A stretch of DNA of 64,000 bases, taken from NCBI RefSeq assembly GCF_016592155.1, contig NZ_AP024237.1, positions 620,001 through 684,000 of the forward strand. Reading direction: 5' to 3'. The notes under the pieces were generated by a model, which made no database searches, was not told the origin of the DNA, and saw only the letters and a program-made list of their open reading frames with translations. This stretch comes from Mycobacterium heckeshornense (lineage in GTDB: Bacteria; Actinomycetota; Actinomycetes; Mycobacteriales; Mycobacteriaceae). This document shows, piece after piece, positions 26,512 through 35,832 of the stretch. Every line of letters starts with the position of its first letter. Position 1 is the first letter of the stretch. Made by a program: the position numbers and the translations under genes.

Positions 26512-26554
26512 GCCCTACACAGGAAAGGAGGTGGTCCGACAAATTGAGTGCTTC
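26512..26554 (+). repeat. Right 43-bp direct repeat (attR-like)
   Basis: Identical to 24504-24546. Here the repeat continues into the complete 12-codon mini-ORF and its terminator, so this end joins the native chromosome. Confidence 0.9.
26522..26537 (+). promoter_or_regulatory. Extended Shine-Dalgarno sequence
   Basis: GGAAAGGAGGTGGTCC can pair with the 3' end of 16S rRNA (GGAUCACCUCCUUUC) over 15 consecutive positions, all Watson-Crick except one G-U. Ordinary sites in this window match 4-7 bases. The downstream TTG is 6 bases past this block, about 12 past the core AGGAGG. Such a long match suggests tight ribosome capture rather than ordinary initiation. Confidence 0.6.
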
Positions 26555-26582
26555 GTGGACATGTGAGGTGGCTGCGCGCTAA
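26544..26582 (+). CDS. 12-codon mini-ORF (leader-peptide-like)
   Basis: TTG followed by 11 codons and TAA encodes MSASWTCEVAAR. It is preceded by the extended Shine-Dalgarno sequence and followed after 57 bases by a perfect hairpin. A single Trp and a single Cys lie in the middle. No gene follows on this strand (the next gene converges), so a classical attenuator role is not obvious. It may be a small regulatory RNA carrying a decoy ribosome site or a short functional peptide. Confidence 0.45.
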   Translation: MSASWTCEVAAR

Positions 26583-26639
26583 GCAGCGCGAAGCGAGGAT
26601 TCAGCAGCGCGCGCTGGCGAATTCCCCGCAGTCACCCGG

Positions 26640-26685
26640 CCCCCGAGCCTCCCGGTCCGTCCAACCTGGAGCATCGGCTCGGGGG
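26640..26685. terminator. Hairpin ending the mini-ORF transcript
   Basis: CCCCCGAGCC (26640-26649) pairs perfectly with GGCTCGGGGG (26676-26685) across a 26-base loop. It lies between the mini-ORF and the stop of the convergent nitrobindin-like gene and could serve both strands. Confidence 0.55.
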
Positions 26686-26704
26686 CTGTCCATGTCGGGC
26701 GCCG

Positions 26705-27373
26705 TTATCCCGCGTACCGCGACAGCCGCGCCGACAGATGCGGTACCAACCCGCCGTCGGCGTCCACCCGTTCCTCGACGTACGCCAGGTCGCCGCCCTC
26801 GACGATCCCGTAGAGCCGTTTTGCGCCGCCGACAAGCATGCCCGACTTGCTGCGGGCAAGGACGTCGGTGACCAATTCCCATGACGACTGGGTGCGCGGC
26901 CGGCCGTAGAACAACTCGACGTAACCGGCCGAGTGCGCCAACAGCAGTTCGATGGCCTGCGACTCGGTCGGATCGGTGGGGTCGTGGACGAAACGCCAAT
27001 AACCTGTCTCGCGCAGTGCGGGCCCGTCGTACTCGCCCGACTCGCTCAGCCGCCAGGACCTGGCCTCCCAGTTCAGATAGTCGCCGCCGTCGTGGGACAC
27101 AACGATCTGCTGGCCGAACCGGTAATCTCCGGAAGCACCGCGGCCCTCTCCCTCGCCGCGCCACACCCCGACCAGCGGCAGCAACGCCAGCAGCGCGTCG
27201 TGCAGGTTCGCGCCTTGGCGCAGGTTCGCGGTGTCGGCAGGGATAGGAAGGTCGTCGAATACCGGGATGTTGCGGCTCGCAGTCACCTTGGCGCGCTCGG
27301 CCGCCTGGGCCATGGCACGTTGACCGGAAGCGATCCGATCGGCCCGCCGGGCGGGCTGCCCCGAAGAGCTCAC
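26705..27373 (-). CDS. Nitrobindin-like / FABP-like heme-binding beta-barrel protein (Rv0813c-like)
   Basis: A 222-residue protein matching Rv0813c, a ten-stranded beta-barrel related to fatty-acid-binding proteins and nitrobindins. Visible features are [11 protein letters not shown] (start of the barrel), [20 protein letters not shown], and [15 protein letters not shown], whose His is the candidate heme ligand. Nitrobindins bind ferric heme and react with NO or peroxynitrite. GTG 27373 was chosen because it overlaps the stop of the upstream small membrane protein by 4 bases, giving the family length. Confidence 0.88.
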   Translation of the reverse strand: MSSSGQPARRADRIASGQRAMAQAAERAKVTASRNIPVFDDLPIPADTANLRQGANLHDALLALLPLVGVWRGEGEGRGASGDYRFGQQIVVSHDGGDYLNWEARSWRLSESGEYDGPALRETGYWRFVHDPTDPTESQAIELLLAHSAGYVELFYGRPRTQSSWELVTDVLARSKSGMLVGGAKRLYGIVEGGDLAYVEERVDADGGLVPHLSARLSRYAG

Positions 27374-27474
27374 GAGTCGTCGGTGATCAGGCGGTAGAGC
27401 GTATACAGCGCGAACCACGCGATCGCCACGACGGCCGCGACCAGCATGATCTCGAAGAACAGGATCACGGCCAC
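27370..27474 (-). CDS. 34-residue single-pass membrane peptide
   Basis: GTG 27474 starts a 34-residue product that is almost entirely one transmembrane helix (residues 2-26, [20 protein letters not shown]) with a short polar tail LITDDS. Its stop overlaps the start of the nitrobindin-like gene by 4 bases, which argues for co-translation and a real gene. The function is unknown. The longer frame starting at 27558 adds only arginine-rich, non-protein-like sequence. Confidence 0.6.
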   Translation of the reverse strand: MAVILFFEIMLVAAVVAIAWFALYTLYRLITDDS

Positions 27475-27520
27475 GAGTCTAGTTCGCGTACCGCCACCCC
27501 GGCTGGCGCGGCGCGGCCGG

Positions 27521-27823
27521 TCAGGCGACCTTGATGTCGACCTCGTGGATACCCGCACCCGACGGGTTCACCACGGCGTCGCCGTTACCGGCTGGCGACA
27601 ACGCGCGCACCGTCCAGGACCCCGGCGCCGCGAAGAACCGGAAATCACCGGTGGCCGAGGCGACAACTTCGGCGGTGAACTCGTCAGAGGAATCCAGCAG
27701 CCGGACGAATGCCCCGCCCACCGCTTGGCCGGAGCTGTCCACGACCCGGCCGGTGATCACCGTCTCTTTCTCCAGGTCGACGCTGGCGGGCAACGTCTGT
27801 CCTTGCTTGGGTGGTGTGCACAT
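27521..27823 (-). CDS. DUF1416 protein, SseC family (Rv0814c-like)
   Basis: A 100-residue protein starting MCTPPKQGQTLPASVDLEKE with a carboxypeptidase-regulatory-like beta-sandwich (VITGRVVDSSGQAVGGAFV). It is the family annotated SseC in mycobacteria and is always next to the thiosulfate sulfurtransferase CysA. Sulfur metabolism is inferred from that context; no enzymatic motif is seen. It follows cysA with a 2-base gap and is the last gene of the poly-Cys-led operon. Confidence 0.85.
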   Translation of the reverse strand: MCTPPKQGQTLPASVDLEKETVITGRVVDSSGQAVGGAFVRLLDSSDEFTAEVVASATGDFRFFAAPGSWTVRALSPAGNGDAVVNPSGAGIHEVDIKVA

Positions 27824-27825
27824 GT

Positions 27826-28659
27826 TCAGCTTCCCAACTCGATCGGGACTCCCACCAGGGAGCCGTATTCGGTCCAACTTCCGTCGTAGTTCTTGACGTT
27901 TCGGTGTCCGAGCAGTTCGCGCAGCACGAACCAGGTGTGTGACGAGCGCTCGCCGATCCGGCAATAAGCGATGGTCTCCTTCGAACCGTCCAAGCCGGCG
28001 TCGGCGTAGATCTTGGTCAACTCCTCGTCGGACTTGAAGGTGCCGTCTTCGTTGGCGGCCTTGCTCCACGGCACGTTGATGGCGCCGGGAATGTGCCCCG
28101 GCCGTTGGCTTTGTTCCTGTGGCAGATGCGCCGGTGCCAGGATCTTGCCGGAAAACTCCTCCGGGGAGCGCACGTCGACCAAGTTCTTGACACCGATGGC
28201 CTCGATGACCTCGTCGCGGAACGCCCGGATGGAGTTATCCGGCTGCTTGGCCGTGTAGGAGGTGGTCGGGCGGGTAACCGGGTCGGTCGACAGCGGACGG
28301 CCGTCCAGTTCCCACTTCTTGCGACCCCCGTCGAGCAGTTTCACCTTCTCGTGGCCGTAGAGCTTGAAATACCAGTAGGCGTAGGCGGCGAACCAGTTGT
28401 TGTTGCCGCCGTAGAGGATCACGGTGTCGTCGTTGGAGATGCCGCGGTCGGACAGCAACTTCGAAAACTGTTCCGCGTCAACGAAATCGCGCCGGACAGG
28501 ATCCTGCAAATCCTTGCGCCAGTCCAGTTTGACCCCCCCGCGGATGTGCCCCTTGTCGTAGGCGGTGGTGTCCTCGTCGACTTCGACGAAGACGACGCCG
28601 GGTGTGTCGAGATTGTCCTCGGCCCAGTCTGCCGAGACCAGGACGTCGGAACGTGCCAT
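27826..28659 (-). CDS. cysA2: Thiosulfate sulfurtransferase (rhodanese), CysA2/CysA3 type
   Basis: A 277-residue protein with two rhodanese domains. The active-site loop of the second domain is AYCRIGERS (Cys near residue 233), which carries the persulfide; the first domain has the inactive equivalent VILYGGNNNWFA. It transfers sulfane sulfur from thiosulfate to cyanide or other acceptors. Sequence and neighbours match Rv0815c. It lies between DUF4395 and sseC in a cysteine-regulated operon headed by a poly-Cys leader peptide. Confidence 0.92.
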   Translation of the reverse strand: MARSDVLVSADWAEDNLDTPGVVFVEVDEDTTAYDKGHIRGGVKLDWRKDLQDPVRRDFVDAEQFSKLLSDRGISNDDTVILYGGNNNWFAAYAYWYFKLYGHEKVKLLDGGRKKWELDGRPLSTDPVTRPTTSYTAKQPDNSIRAFRDEVIEAIGVKNLVDVRSPEEFSGKILAPAHLPQEQSQRPGHIPGAINVPWSKAANEDGTFKSDEELTKIYADAGLDGSKETIAYCRIGERSSHTWFVLRELLGHRNVKNYDGSWTEYGSLVGVPIELGS

Positions 28660-28679
28660 GGCGGGTTCCTTTCGGTTGC

Positions 28680-29240
28680 TCAGGTGAAGAGGTTGGTGGT
28701 TGTGCGGACCTCGCTGGGTGTGTGCCTTAGCCGCGCGGCCAGCGGGTAGAGCTGACAGCCCAGGCAGATACCGAAGGCCGCGTTGAGGAAGGACGCCGCC
28801 AGCGCGGCAGCCGTCGCGGCCAGGCCCAGCAAGGGTGCGCCGCCGGCGAACCCGGCCACACCGACGACGGCGAAGACCAATCCGACCAGTTGCGCGAACT
28901 TCAGCGGTGGCACCGGCTCCCGTTCGGTCACCGGCCCCAGCCGCGGCGCCACCAGAATGCCGTACACGATCGCGTACGGATGCCGCCGCGGCCCGCGGCG
29001 AGCACCGACGGCGAAGACGACGGCCTGCACCGCCAGGACGGCGGCTGCCGCCAGTGTGCTGTACCCGGACACGATTAGCGTCACCACGAGGACCGCGGTG
29101 GTGACCCACGCAACGAACCGCGGCCCGCGGACGTCGACGCCGTCGGCCTGGGCGGTGGTGTTGGTTCTCGACACAGAGCTGCTCCTGTTGACAACGGGAA
29201 GGCTTGGGGCACGCCGGAACGGCTGCTCCGAGAGCGGCAC
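28680..29240 (-). CDS. DUF4395 membrane protein
   Basis: A 186-residue integral membrane protein with about four helices (near residues 41-58, 60-78, 112-128 and 134-155) and a conserved CLGCQLYP motif near residue 158 that looks redox-active or metal-binding. Family DUF4395; function unknown, but fixed next to rhodanese and thioredoxin genes in actinobacteria, so a sulfur or redox role is likely. The start is uncertain: ATG 29240 is used, 14 bases after the leader-peptide stop, while later starts after the Ser/Thr-rich N-terminus are possible. Confidence 0.75.
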   Translation of the reverse strand: MPLSEQPFRRAPSLPVVNRSSSVSRTNTTAQADGVDVRGPRFVAWVTTAVLVVTLIVSGYSTLAAAAVLAVQAVVFAVGARRGPRRHPYAIVYGILVAPRLGPVTEREPVPPLKFAQLVGLVFAVVGVAGFAGGAPLLGLAATAAALAASFLNAAFGICLGCQLYPLAARLRHTPSEVRTTTNLFT

Positions 29241-29254
29241 GGAAGGCGCGCTAC

Positions 29255-29344
29255 TCAGCAGCTAAAACAACAGCAGCAGCCCGCGACGCGGCACAGGTCG
29301 ACTGCGCGGCGCTTGGTGAGCATGGGCTCGAGGCGGGCGAACAC
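29255..29344 (-). CDS. Leaderless poly-cysteine leader peptide (cysteine attenuator)
   Basis: A 29-codon ORF from GTG 29344 (internal ATG at 29323) that ends VAGCCCCFSC and has six cysteines, four of them consecutive UGC/UGU codons near the stop. A -10 hexamer TAAGCT lies 7 bases upstream of the GTG, so the mRNA should begin at the start codon. Poly-Cys leaderless short ORFs at exactly this operon (DUF4395-cysA2-sseC2) are known in M. smegmatis to act as cysteine-responsive attenuators: ribosomes stalling when Cys is scarce allow downstream expression. I infer the same function here. Confidence 0.8.
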   Translation of the reverse strand: MFARLEPMLTKRRAVDLCRVAGCCCCFSC

Positions 29345-29351
29345 GTCGGAC

Positions 29352-29357
29352 AGCTTA
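29352..29357 (-). promoter_or_regulatory. -10 element for the poly-Cys leader operon
   Basis: On the minus strand TAAGCT fits the mycobacterial TANNNT consensus and is 7 bases before GTG 29344, the spacing expected when transcription starts at the first base of the start codon. It lies in the 29-base gap between this operon and the stop of the thioredoxin gene. Confidence 0.6.
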
Positions 29358-29373
29358 CCTAATGACACGCGGG

Positions 29374-29796
29374 TCAAGCCAACAGTGGGGTCAGCACCGA
29401 GCGCAGGTCGGCAGCAGAAGGCACGCCGGCTGCGCGGTAGCGCTGGCGGCCCTCGTCGTCGAAGATCAGCGTCGTCGGCAGCGACAACACCGAAAAGCGC
29501 TGCGCCAGAACGGGGTTGGAATCGAGGTCGACCTCGACGTGGGCCACGTTACCGAGGCCGTCGCACACTTCGCTGACCACCTGGCGCACCCGCGCACACG
29601 GTCCGCACCACGGGGCGCTGAAGTGAACGACGGTCGGTCCGGTGCCGGAGAGGTCGAGCCCGGCCGCTTGGGCGTGTGACGGGTCCCCTGACCGTGCGGA
29701 GGTTGCCCGGACGGCTCCGGACCGCCGACTCAGAAGCCAGCCGACCAGGCCCGCCAGCCCGCAGGCGCAGGCGATCGCGGTGACCGCGGCGGTCAC
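29374..29796 (-). CDS. thiX: Membrane-anchored thioredoxin (ThiX, Rv0816c-like)
   Basis: A 140-residue protein with an N-terminal membrane anchor (residues 3-22, rich in Ala, Leu and Gly) and a thioredoxin domain whose active site reads FSAPWCGPCARVR. The cis-proline SLPTTLIF is present. The domain probably faces outward, where it would reduce or shuffle disulfides. It starts with GTG at 29796. It lies between lmeA and the poly-Cys operon on the same strand; the operon has its own promoter. Confidence 0.9.
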   Translation of the reverse strand: MTAAVTAIACACGLAGLVGWLLSRRSGAVRATSARSGDPSHAQAAGLDLSGTGPTVVHFSAPWCGPCARVRQVVSEVCDGLGNVAHVEVDLDSNPVLAQRFSVLSLPTTLIFDDEGRQRYRAAGVPSAADLRSVLTPLLA

Positions 29797-29833
29797 TGAT
29801 CCACCGCCCGCGCTGTGATGGGTCGCGCTGTGG

Positions 29834-30646
29834 TCATGACTGTCTGAACGCGTCGAGCGTGATCGTTACTCCTTCGGTGATGCCCTCGACGATGACATCC
29901 GAGCCGCGCACCCCCTGGCTGGTCGGGGCCACGCCGAACGGAAGTTTTTGGTCGGGCAGCCGCTTGCTGAAGGCGCTGAGCACAGCGGCTCGCTTGTCCT
30001 CGGGGACCTTCTGGTTGGCGGTGTCAGGGCCGGTCAAGATCCCGGTGGGAGTGAACACCAGCGTGGCGTTGTCCGCACCGGCGATCGATAGGTCCACCGA
30101 GACACTGACCCGTTTGTCGAAGTTGGCGGATTTCGGCGTGCCGGTGAACACCAGGCCGCGACTGCCCGAAATGCCCGATTCAGTGGTGCCGCCGGTGGCG
30201 TCGTTGGTCTCCTCCGACGGTGCCTCGACCATCAGGTCAGCGATGCCCATGTAGCGGCCGAGGTGCACCGAGTCGATGATGATGCGGCTTTCCAGTTTTC
30301 CCACCGGCAGCTTGGCGTTCGGCCCGATCAGCCACGACGAGTCGGCCAGGCCGATGGAGTGCATCGTGGCCTCCAGCGTGGCCTTCCCGACCATCGCGTG
30401 GTCGACCGCGTTGGCCTTGATCTCCAGCTCGTCGTAGTGTTCGCGCAGCGCCTGGGGGATGAACGGGAATCCGAGAATGGCCACGAACGGATCCGAGCCC
30501 AGGTCCGCTGCGGCGCGCACAGCGCGAGACAAGCGGTACTCGGCGTAGATGCTCGTTGCAAAGTCGACGGCGACGGCACCGGTGCCGACGACAAGCACCG
30601 CGACCGCCGCGATCGCCACACCGGCGAGCATCCTGCGCATCTGCAC
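29834..30646 (-). CDS. lmeA: Lipomannan elongation factor A, DUF2993 (Rv0817c-like)
   Basis: A 270-residue cell-envelope protein with an N-terminal hydrophobic signal or anchor (MLAGVAIAAVAVLVVGTGAV) and the DUF2993 lipid-binding fold; FVAILGFPFIPQAL near the N-terminus is characteristic. The M. smegmatis orthologue LmeA binds phosphoinositides and is needed to elongate the mannan chain of lipomannan and lipoarabinomannan. Start: GTG 30646 gives the H37Rv length; ATG 30640 is an alternative. The 44-codon in-frame upstream extension is made of MIRU-like repeats and is not counted as coding. Confidence 0.85.
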   Translation of the reverse strand: MQMRRMLAGVAIAAVAVLVVGTGAVAVDFATSIYAEYRLSRAVRAAADLGSDPFVAILGFPFIPQALREHYDELEIKANAVDHAMVGKATLEATMHSIGLADSSWLIGPNAKLPVGKLESRIIIDSVHLGRYMGIADLMVEAPSEETNDATGGTTESGISGSRGLVFTGTPKSANFDKRVSVSVDLSIAGADNATLVFTPTGILTGPDTANQKVPEDKRAAVLSAFSKRLPDQKLPFGVAPTSQGVRGSDVIVEGITEGVTITLDAFRQS

Positions 30647-30667
30647 ATTGTGGCGTACCGGCGCGAC

Positions 30668-30769
30668 GGCGCGGCTTCTTCTCATCGCGCTGCGCGCTCT
30701 GCATCGTCGCCGCTGGGCCTGGTGGCGCGGCTCCTTGTCATCGCGCTGCGCGCTCTGCATCGTCGCCGC
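30668..30769 (-). repeat. Two tandem MIRU-like units upstream of lmeA
   Basis: Two 46-base units (30668-30713 and 30724-30769) agree at 44 positions and repeat with a 56-base period. On the minus strand each contains GACGATGCAGAGCGCGCAGC followed by GCGATGA, the same core as at the purC-ptrB junction. They sit directly upstream of lmeA, stay open in its frame, and occupy most of the 239-base space between lmeA and the divergent glnR. Confidence 0.75.
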
Positions 30770-30885
30770 GCTAACCACCAGGTAGCACGTTATCGTTACA
30801 TAACCTGGCCGCTAATTACATATGTCGCCATCAGTCTGGGAGAGGCCTTTCCCACATGAGGCCTCGCCACGGCGCTGGAGGGGTT

Positions 30886-32552
<1,667 letters not shown>

Positions 32553-32574
32553 CCGCCCAACGACCCCGGCGGTC

Positions 32575-32592
32575 GTTCACCTTGTGTTTACC
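32575..32592 (+). promoter_or_regulatory. Pho-box-like direct repeat upstream of pstS
   Basis: GTTCACC (32575-32581) and GTTTACC (32586-32592) are direct 7-mers separated by 4 bases, an 11-base period. This matches the actinobacterial PHO box (GTTCACC-N4-GTTCACC) bound by PhoP/RegX3-type regulators. It lies 97 bases before the pstS start. Induction of the pst operon under phosphate limitation through SenX3-RegX3 is inferred from this motif. Confidence 0.55.
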
Positions 32593-32688
32593 TCCCATGG
32601 GGATCGTGGCCATCGCCGGCGCATACCTTCCGGGTGGCTGGCGAGCTGATACCGGGATCACCAAGCGACGCCAGGAGAGCAAGGCCAG

Positions 32689-33804
32689 GTGAAGCTCGAC
32701 ATGGTCCGCAGGGCACTGGACATCGTGGTGTCCGCGACGGCGATCGCGGCCCTGACACTGACCGGCTGCGGCACCGACAACAACGCGCCCTCGGGCAAAG
32801 GTTCGTCCGGCAAGCCAGCCGTCGATTGTGGCGGCAAAAATGAACTTACCGCCGAGGGCTCGACCGCCCAGCAGAACGCGATCGCGTTGTTCAACCGAGC
32901 CTGGGGCCAGTCATGCCCAGGCAAAAGCCTGGCCTACAACCCGACCGGCTCGGGCGCCGGCCGGGAACAGTTCATCGCCGGTCATGTCGACTTCGCCGGA
33001 TCGGACTCGCCGCTGGCCGCCGGCCAGATCGCGCCAGCGGCCAAGCGCTGCAACGGAAATCCGGCGTGGGACATGCCGTTGGTGTTCGGGCCGGTCGCGT
33101 TGATCTACAACGTGCCCGGCGTCAACTCCCTGGTGGTCAACGCCGACATGTTGGGCAAGGTTTTCAGCGGGTTGATCACCAGCTGGAACGATCCGGCGAT
33201 TGTGGCGCTCAACCGCGGTGCGGCGCTGCCGGAAACCAAGATCACGCCCGTCTACCGCTCGGACTCCTCGGGCACAACCGACAACTTCCAGAAGTACCTG
33301 ACCGCTGCCGCACCGGAGAGCTGGACGAAGGGAGTCGGCACCGAATTTCAGGGCGGTGTCGGCGAGGGCGCGCAAAAGTCGGCCGGTGTCGTCCAGGCCG
33401 TGCAGACCACGCCCGGTGCCATCGGCTATGTCGAGAAAGGCTTCGCCGACCAGGCCGGTGCGCCGGTCGCCCAAATCGACACCGGCAGCGGAGCCGTCAA
33501 GCTCACCGACGAGGCGGCCCGTAACGCGCTCGACGATGTGAGGTTCGAGGGCCGGGGCAACGACCTGCTGCTGAACCTGAACGCGCTGTACGCCACCAAG
33601 GAGCCCGGTGCCTACCCGTTGGTGCTGGCCACCTATGAGATCGTGTGCTCCAAGGGCTATGACCGCGCCACCTCGGCCGCGGTCAAGTCGTTTCTGACGA
33701 TGGCCGCCAACGACGGACAGAATGGGTTGTCGGCGGCCGGCTACGTGCCGCTGCCCGATAAGTTCAAGCAGCGCCTGGTCGCCGCGATCAACGCGATCCA
33801 GTAA
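32689..33804 (+). CDS. pstS: Phosphate ABC transporter, periplasmic phosphate-binding lipoprotein
   Basis: A 371-residue lipoprotein with signal and lipobox ALTLTGC (Cys27). The mature part has the PstS phosphate-site motifs: [12 protein letters not shown] near residue 54, [12 protein letters not shown] with FAGSD, and [13 protein letters not shown]. It captures inorganic phosphate outside the membrane for PstCAB. GTG 32689 is preceded by AGGAGAGC. It is first in a four-gene operon pstSCAB and follows a Pho-box-like repeat. It resembles the PstS3 branch of H37Rv, where the equivalent genes are elsewhere. Confidence 0.95.
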   Translation: MKLDMVRRALDIVVSATAIAALTLTGCGTDNNAPSGKGSSGKPAVDCGGKNELTAEGSTAQQNAIALFNRAWGQSCPGKSLAYNPTGSGAGREQFIAGHVDFAGSDSPLAAGQIAPAAKRCNGNPAWDMPLVFGPVALIYNVPGVNSLVVNADMLGKVFSGLITSWNDPAIVALNRGAALPETKITPVYRSDSSGTTDNFQKYLTAAAPESWTKGVGTEFQGGVGEGAQKSAGVVQAVQTTPGAIGYVEKGFADQAGAPVAQIDTGSGAVKLTDEAARNALDDVRFEGRGNDLLLNLNALYATKEPGAYPLVLATYEIVCSKGYDRATSAAVKSFLTMAANDGQNGLSAAGYVPLPDKFKQRLVAAINAIQ

Positions 33805-33887
33805 TCGTCGTGATTGCCCGGTCAGTCGCAGTGTCTGCGGTGAAGATGGATGCCAGAGGCGAAAGTGACGGGAGCGATGGGACCACC

Positions 33888-34913
33888 GTGACCACGCCCA
33901 ATCCAGCCGGTGCGGGTTCGGGCGAAATCGTCGCTGCGGGTATGCCAGCACCGCCGCCCGCCCCCACCAGCCCGTGGGTCGGCGGCAAGCCGCACCTGGG
34001 CGACCGGTTATTTCGCGGGCTCTCCGAGGGCTCCGGTGTCCTGATCGTCATCGTCGTCGGCGCCATCGGGGTATTCCTGCTGTGGCGCGCCATCCCGGCG
34101 CTGGCGCGCGACCAAGAGAACTTCTTCACCTACGGCGGCAACTGGCTCACCACCGACACGTCCGCGATGCACTTCGGCATTCGCGATCTGCTGCAGGTGA
34201 CGGTGTTCGTGTCGCTGTTCGCGCTGATCCTGGCGATGCCCGTCGCCTTGGGCATCGCCATCTTTCTCAGCCAGTACGCGCCGCGACGGGCCGCAGGGCC
34301 GCTGGCCTATCTGGTCGACCTGCTGGCCGCGGTGCCGTCGATCATCTACGGCGTCTGGGGCCTGTACGTGCTGGCACCGCAATTGCGGCCGATCGCCACC
34401 TGGCTCAACGAGCACGCGGGCCGGTGCTTCCTGTTCGCTACGGGCAACGCGTCGGTGGCAGGCGGGGGCACGATCTTCACCGGCGGGATCGTGCTCGCGG
34501 TGATGATCCTGCCGATCATCACCGCGGTCACCCGAGAGGTCTTCGTGCAAACCCCGCAAGGGCAGATCGAAGCCGCGCTGGCGTTGGGCGCCACCCGATG
34601 GGAGGTCGTCAAAACCACTGTGCTGCCATTCGGCCGTTCCGGCTACATCAGCGGCGCGATGCTGGGGCTGGGCCGTGCGCTGGGTGAGACCGTGGCGTTG
34701 CTCATCATCCTGCGCGGCACGCAATCGGCGTTCGGCTGGTCGCTGTTCGATGGGGGATACACCTTCGCCACCAAAATTGCGGCTACCGCATCGGAATTCA
34801 ATGACGAGTTGAAGGCCGGCGCCTACATCGCGGCGGGGCTGGTGCTGTTCCTGGTCACGTTCGTGGTCAACGCCGTGGCGCGGTCCGTGGTTGCCGCAGG
34901 CAGGTGCCGATGA
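33888..34913 (+). CDS. pstC: Phosphate ABC transporter permease
   Basis: A 341-residue inner-membrane permease with about six helices. The ABC-permease EAA loop is visible as [21 protein letters not shown] near residue 232 (shown as key part), contacting PstB. The N-terminus has a Pro/Ala-rich cytosolic segment before the first helix ([16 protein letters not shown]). GTG 33888 was chosen because of GGGAG upstream; in-frame alternatives are ATG 33846 and GTG 33810, which would add 14 or 26 residues. It overlaps pstA by 4 bases. Confidence 0.93.
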   Translation: MTTPNPAGAGSGEIVAAGMPAPPPAPTSPWVGGKPHLGDRLFRGLSEGSGVLIVIVVGAIGVFLLWRAIPALARDQENFFTYGGNWLTTDTSAMHFGIRDLLQVTVFVSLFALILAMPVALGIAIFLSQYAPRRAAGPLAYLVDLLAAVPSIIYGVWGLYVLAPQLRPIATWLNEHAGRCFLFATGNASVAGGGTIFTGGIVLAVMILPIITAVTREVFVQTPQGQIEAALALGATRWEVVKTTVLPFGRSGYISGAMLGLGRALGETVALLIILRGTQSAFGWSLFDGGYTFATKIAATASEFNDELKAGAYIAAGLVLFLVTFVVNAVARSVVAAGRCR

Positions 34914-35824
34914 CATCGATGCTGGACCGCCCCGTCAAGGCGCGGACATTCGCCGCGGTCAGTCTGCGTCGACGCGTCGCAGACAACATTGCGACCGCGT
35001 TGGTGACGCTGTCGATGACGATCGCCCTGGTACCGCTGCTGTGGGTGTTGTGCTCGGTGGCGGTCAAGGGCTTCCACGCCATCACCTCCAGCGTGTGGTG
35101 GACGCATTCGCAGGCCGGCCTGACCGCGTTCGTCACCGGCGGTGGCGCATATCACGCGATCATCGGCACCATCTTGCAGGGGTTGGCCTGCGCGGTCATT
35201 TCCATCCCGGTTGGCGTCTTCGTTGCCGTCTACCTGGTGGAATACGGTGGCGGCAGCCGATTGGGCAAGCTGACTACGTTCACGGTGGACATCCTCACCG
35301 GAGTTCCTTCGATCGTGGCGGCGCTGTTTATCTACACGCTCTTCGTGGTCACTTTTGGGTTTCCCCGCTCCGGGTTTGCGGTGTCGTTGGCATTGGTGCT
35401 GTTGATGATCCCGGTGATTGTGCGGGCGACCGAGGAGATGTTGCGCATCGTCCCGGTGGATTTGCGCGAGGCCAGCTACGCGTTGGGTGTGCCGAAGTGG
35501 AAAACCGTTGCCAGAATTGTGATTCCGACGGGTCTGTCGGGCATCGTCACCGGGATTATGCTGGCGTTGGCTAGGGTGATGGGTGAGACGGCTCCGCTGC
35601 TGATCCTGGTCGGCTATTCGCAGGCCATGAACTTCAACTTGTTCAGCGGGTTCATGGGATCGCTGCCCGGCATGATGTACGACCAGACATCAGCGGGCGC
35701 GGGCGCTAACCCAGTTCCCACCGACCGGCTGTGGGGCGCCGCGTTGACGCTGATCGTGCTGATCGCCGTGATTAACGTGGGGGCGAGGATGGTCGCGAAA
35801 ATGTTTGCGCCTGAGAAGTTGTAG
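34910..35824 (+). CDS. pstA: Phosphate ABC transporter permease
   Basis: A 304-residue permease, the partner of PstC in the membrane channel. It has about six helices and the EAA-type loop [20 protein letters not shown] near residue 186. ATG 34910 overlaps the pstC stop (ATGA), so translation is coupled; a GTG two codons earlier is also in frame. The stop is 8 bases before pstB. Confidence 0.94.
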   Translation: MTSMLDRPVKARTFAAVSLRRRVADNIATALVTLSMTIALVPLLWVLCSVAVKGFHAITSSVWWTHSQAGLTAFVTGGGAYHAIIGTILQGLACAVISIPVGVFVAVYLVEYGGGSRLGKLTTFTVDILTGVPSIVAALFIYTLFVVTFGFPRSGFAVSLALVLLMIPVIVRATEEMLRIVPVDLREASYALGVPKWKTVARIVIPTGLSGIVTGIMLALARVMGETAPLLILVGYSQAMNFNLFSGFMGSLPGMMYDQTSAGAGANPVPTDRLWGAALTLIVLIAVINVGARMVAKMFAPEKL

Positions 35825-35832
35825 GAGTTCCG

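Larger units (their letters stand above)
24504..26554 (+). mobile_element. Putative 2-kb integrated element bounded by 43-bp direct repeats
   Basis: Perfect 43-base copies lie at 24504-24546 and 26512-26554, giving a 2,008-base repeat period. Flanking genes are those adjacent in H37Rv (Rv0812 and Rv0813c), so the material between the repeats is extra. It is poorer in G+C than its flanks: hand counts of three 60-base rows (24661, 24781, 24841) gave 57, 48 and 58 %, against 72 % for row 23881 in the upstream gene. Contents: a short ORF fused to the captured start codon, a degenerate ORF, two small basic phage-like ORFs, and a secreted DUF3761 protein. No integrase or transposase is recognisable, so it is either a non-autonomous element or a decayed prophage or plasmid. 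Confidence 0.65.

Noticed and set aside
30647..30778. 44-codon N-terminal extension of lmeA
   Set aside because: It translates the MIRU-like repeats into arginine-rich sequence; the conserved protein starts at the hydrophobic segment.
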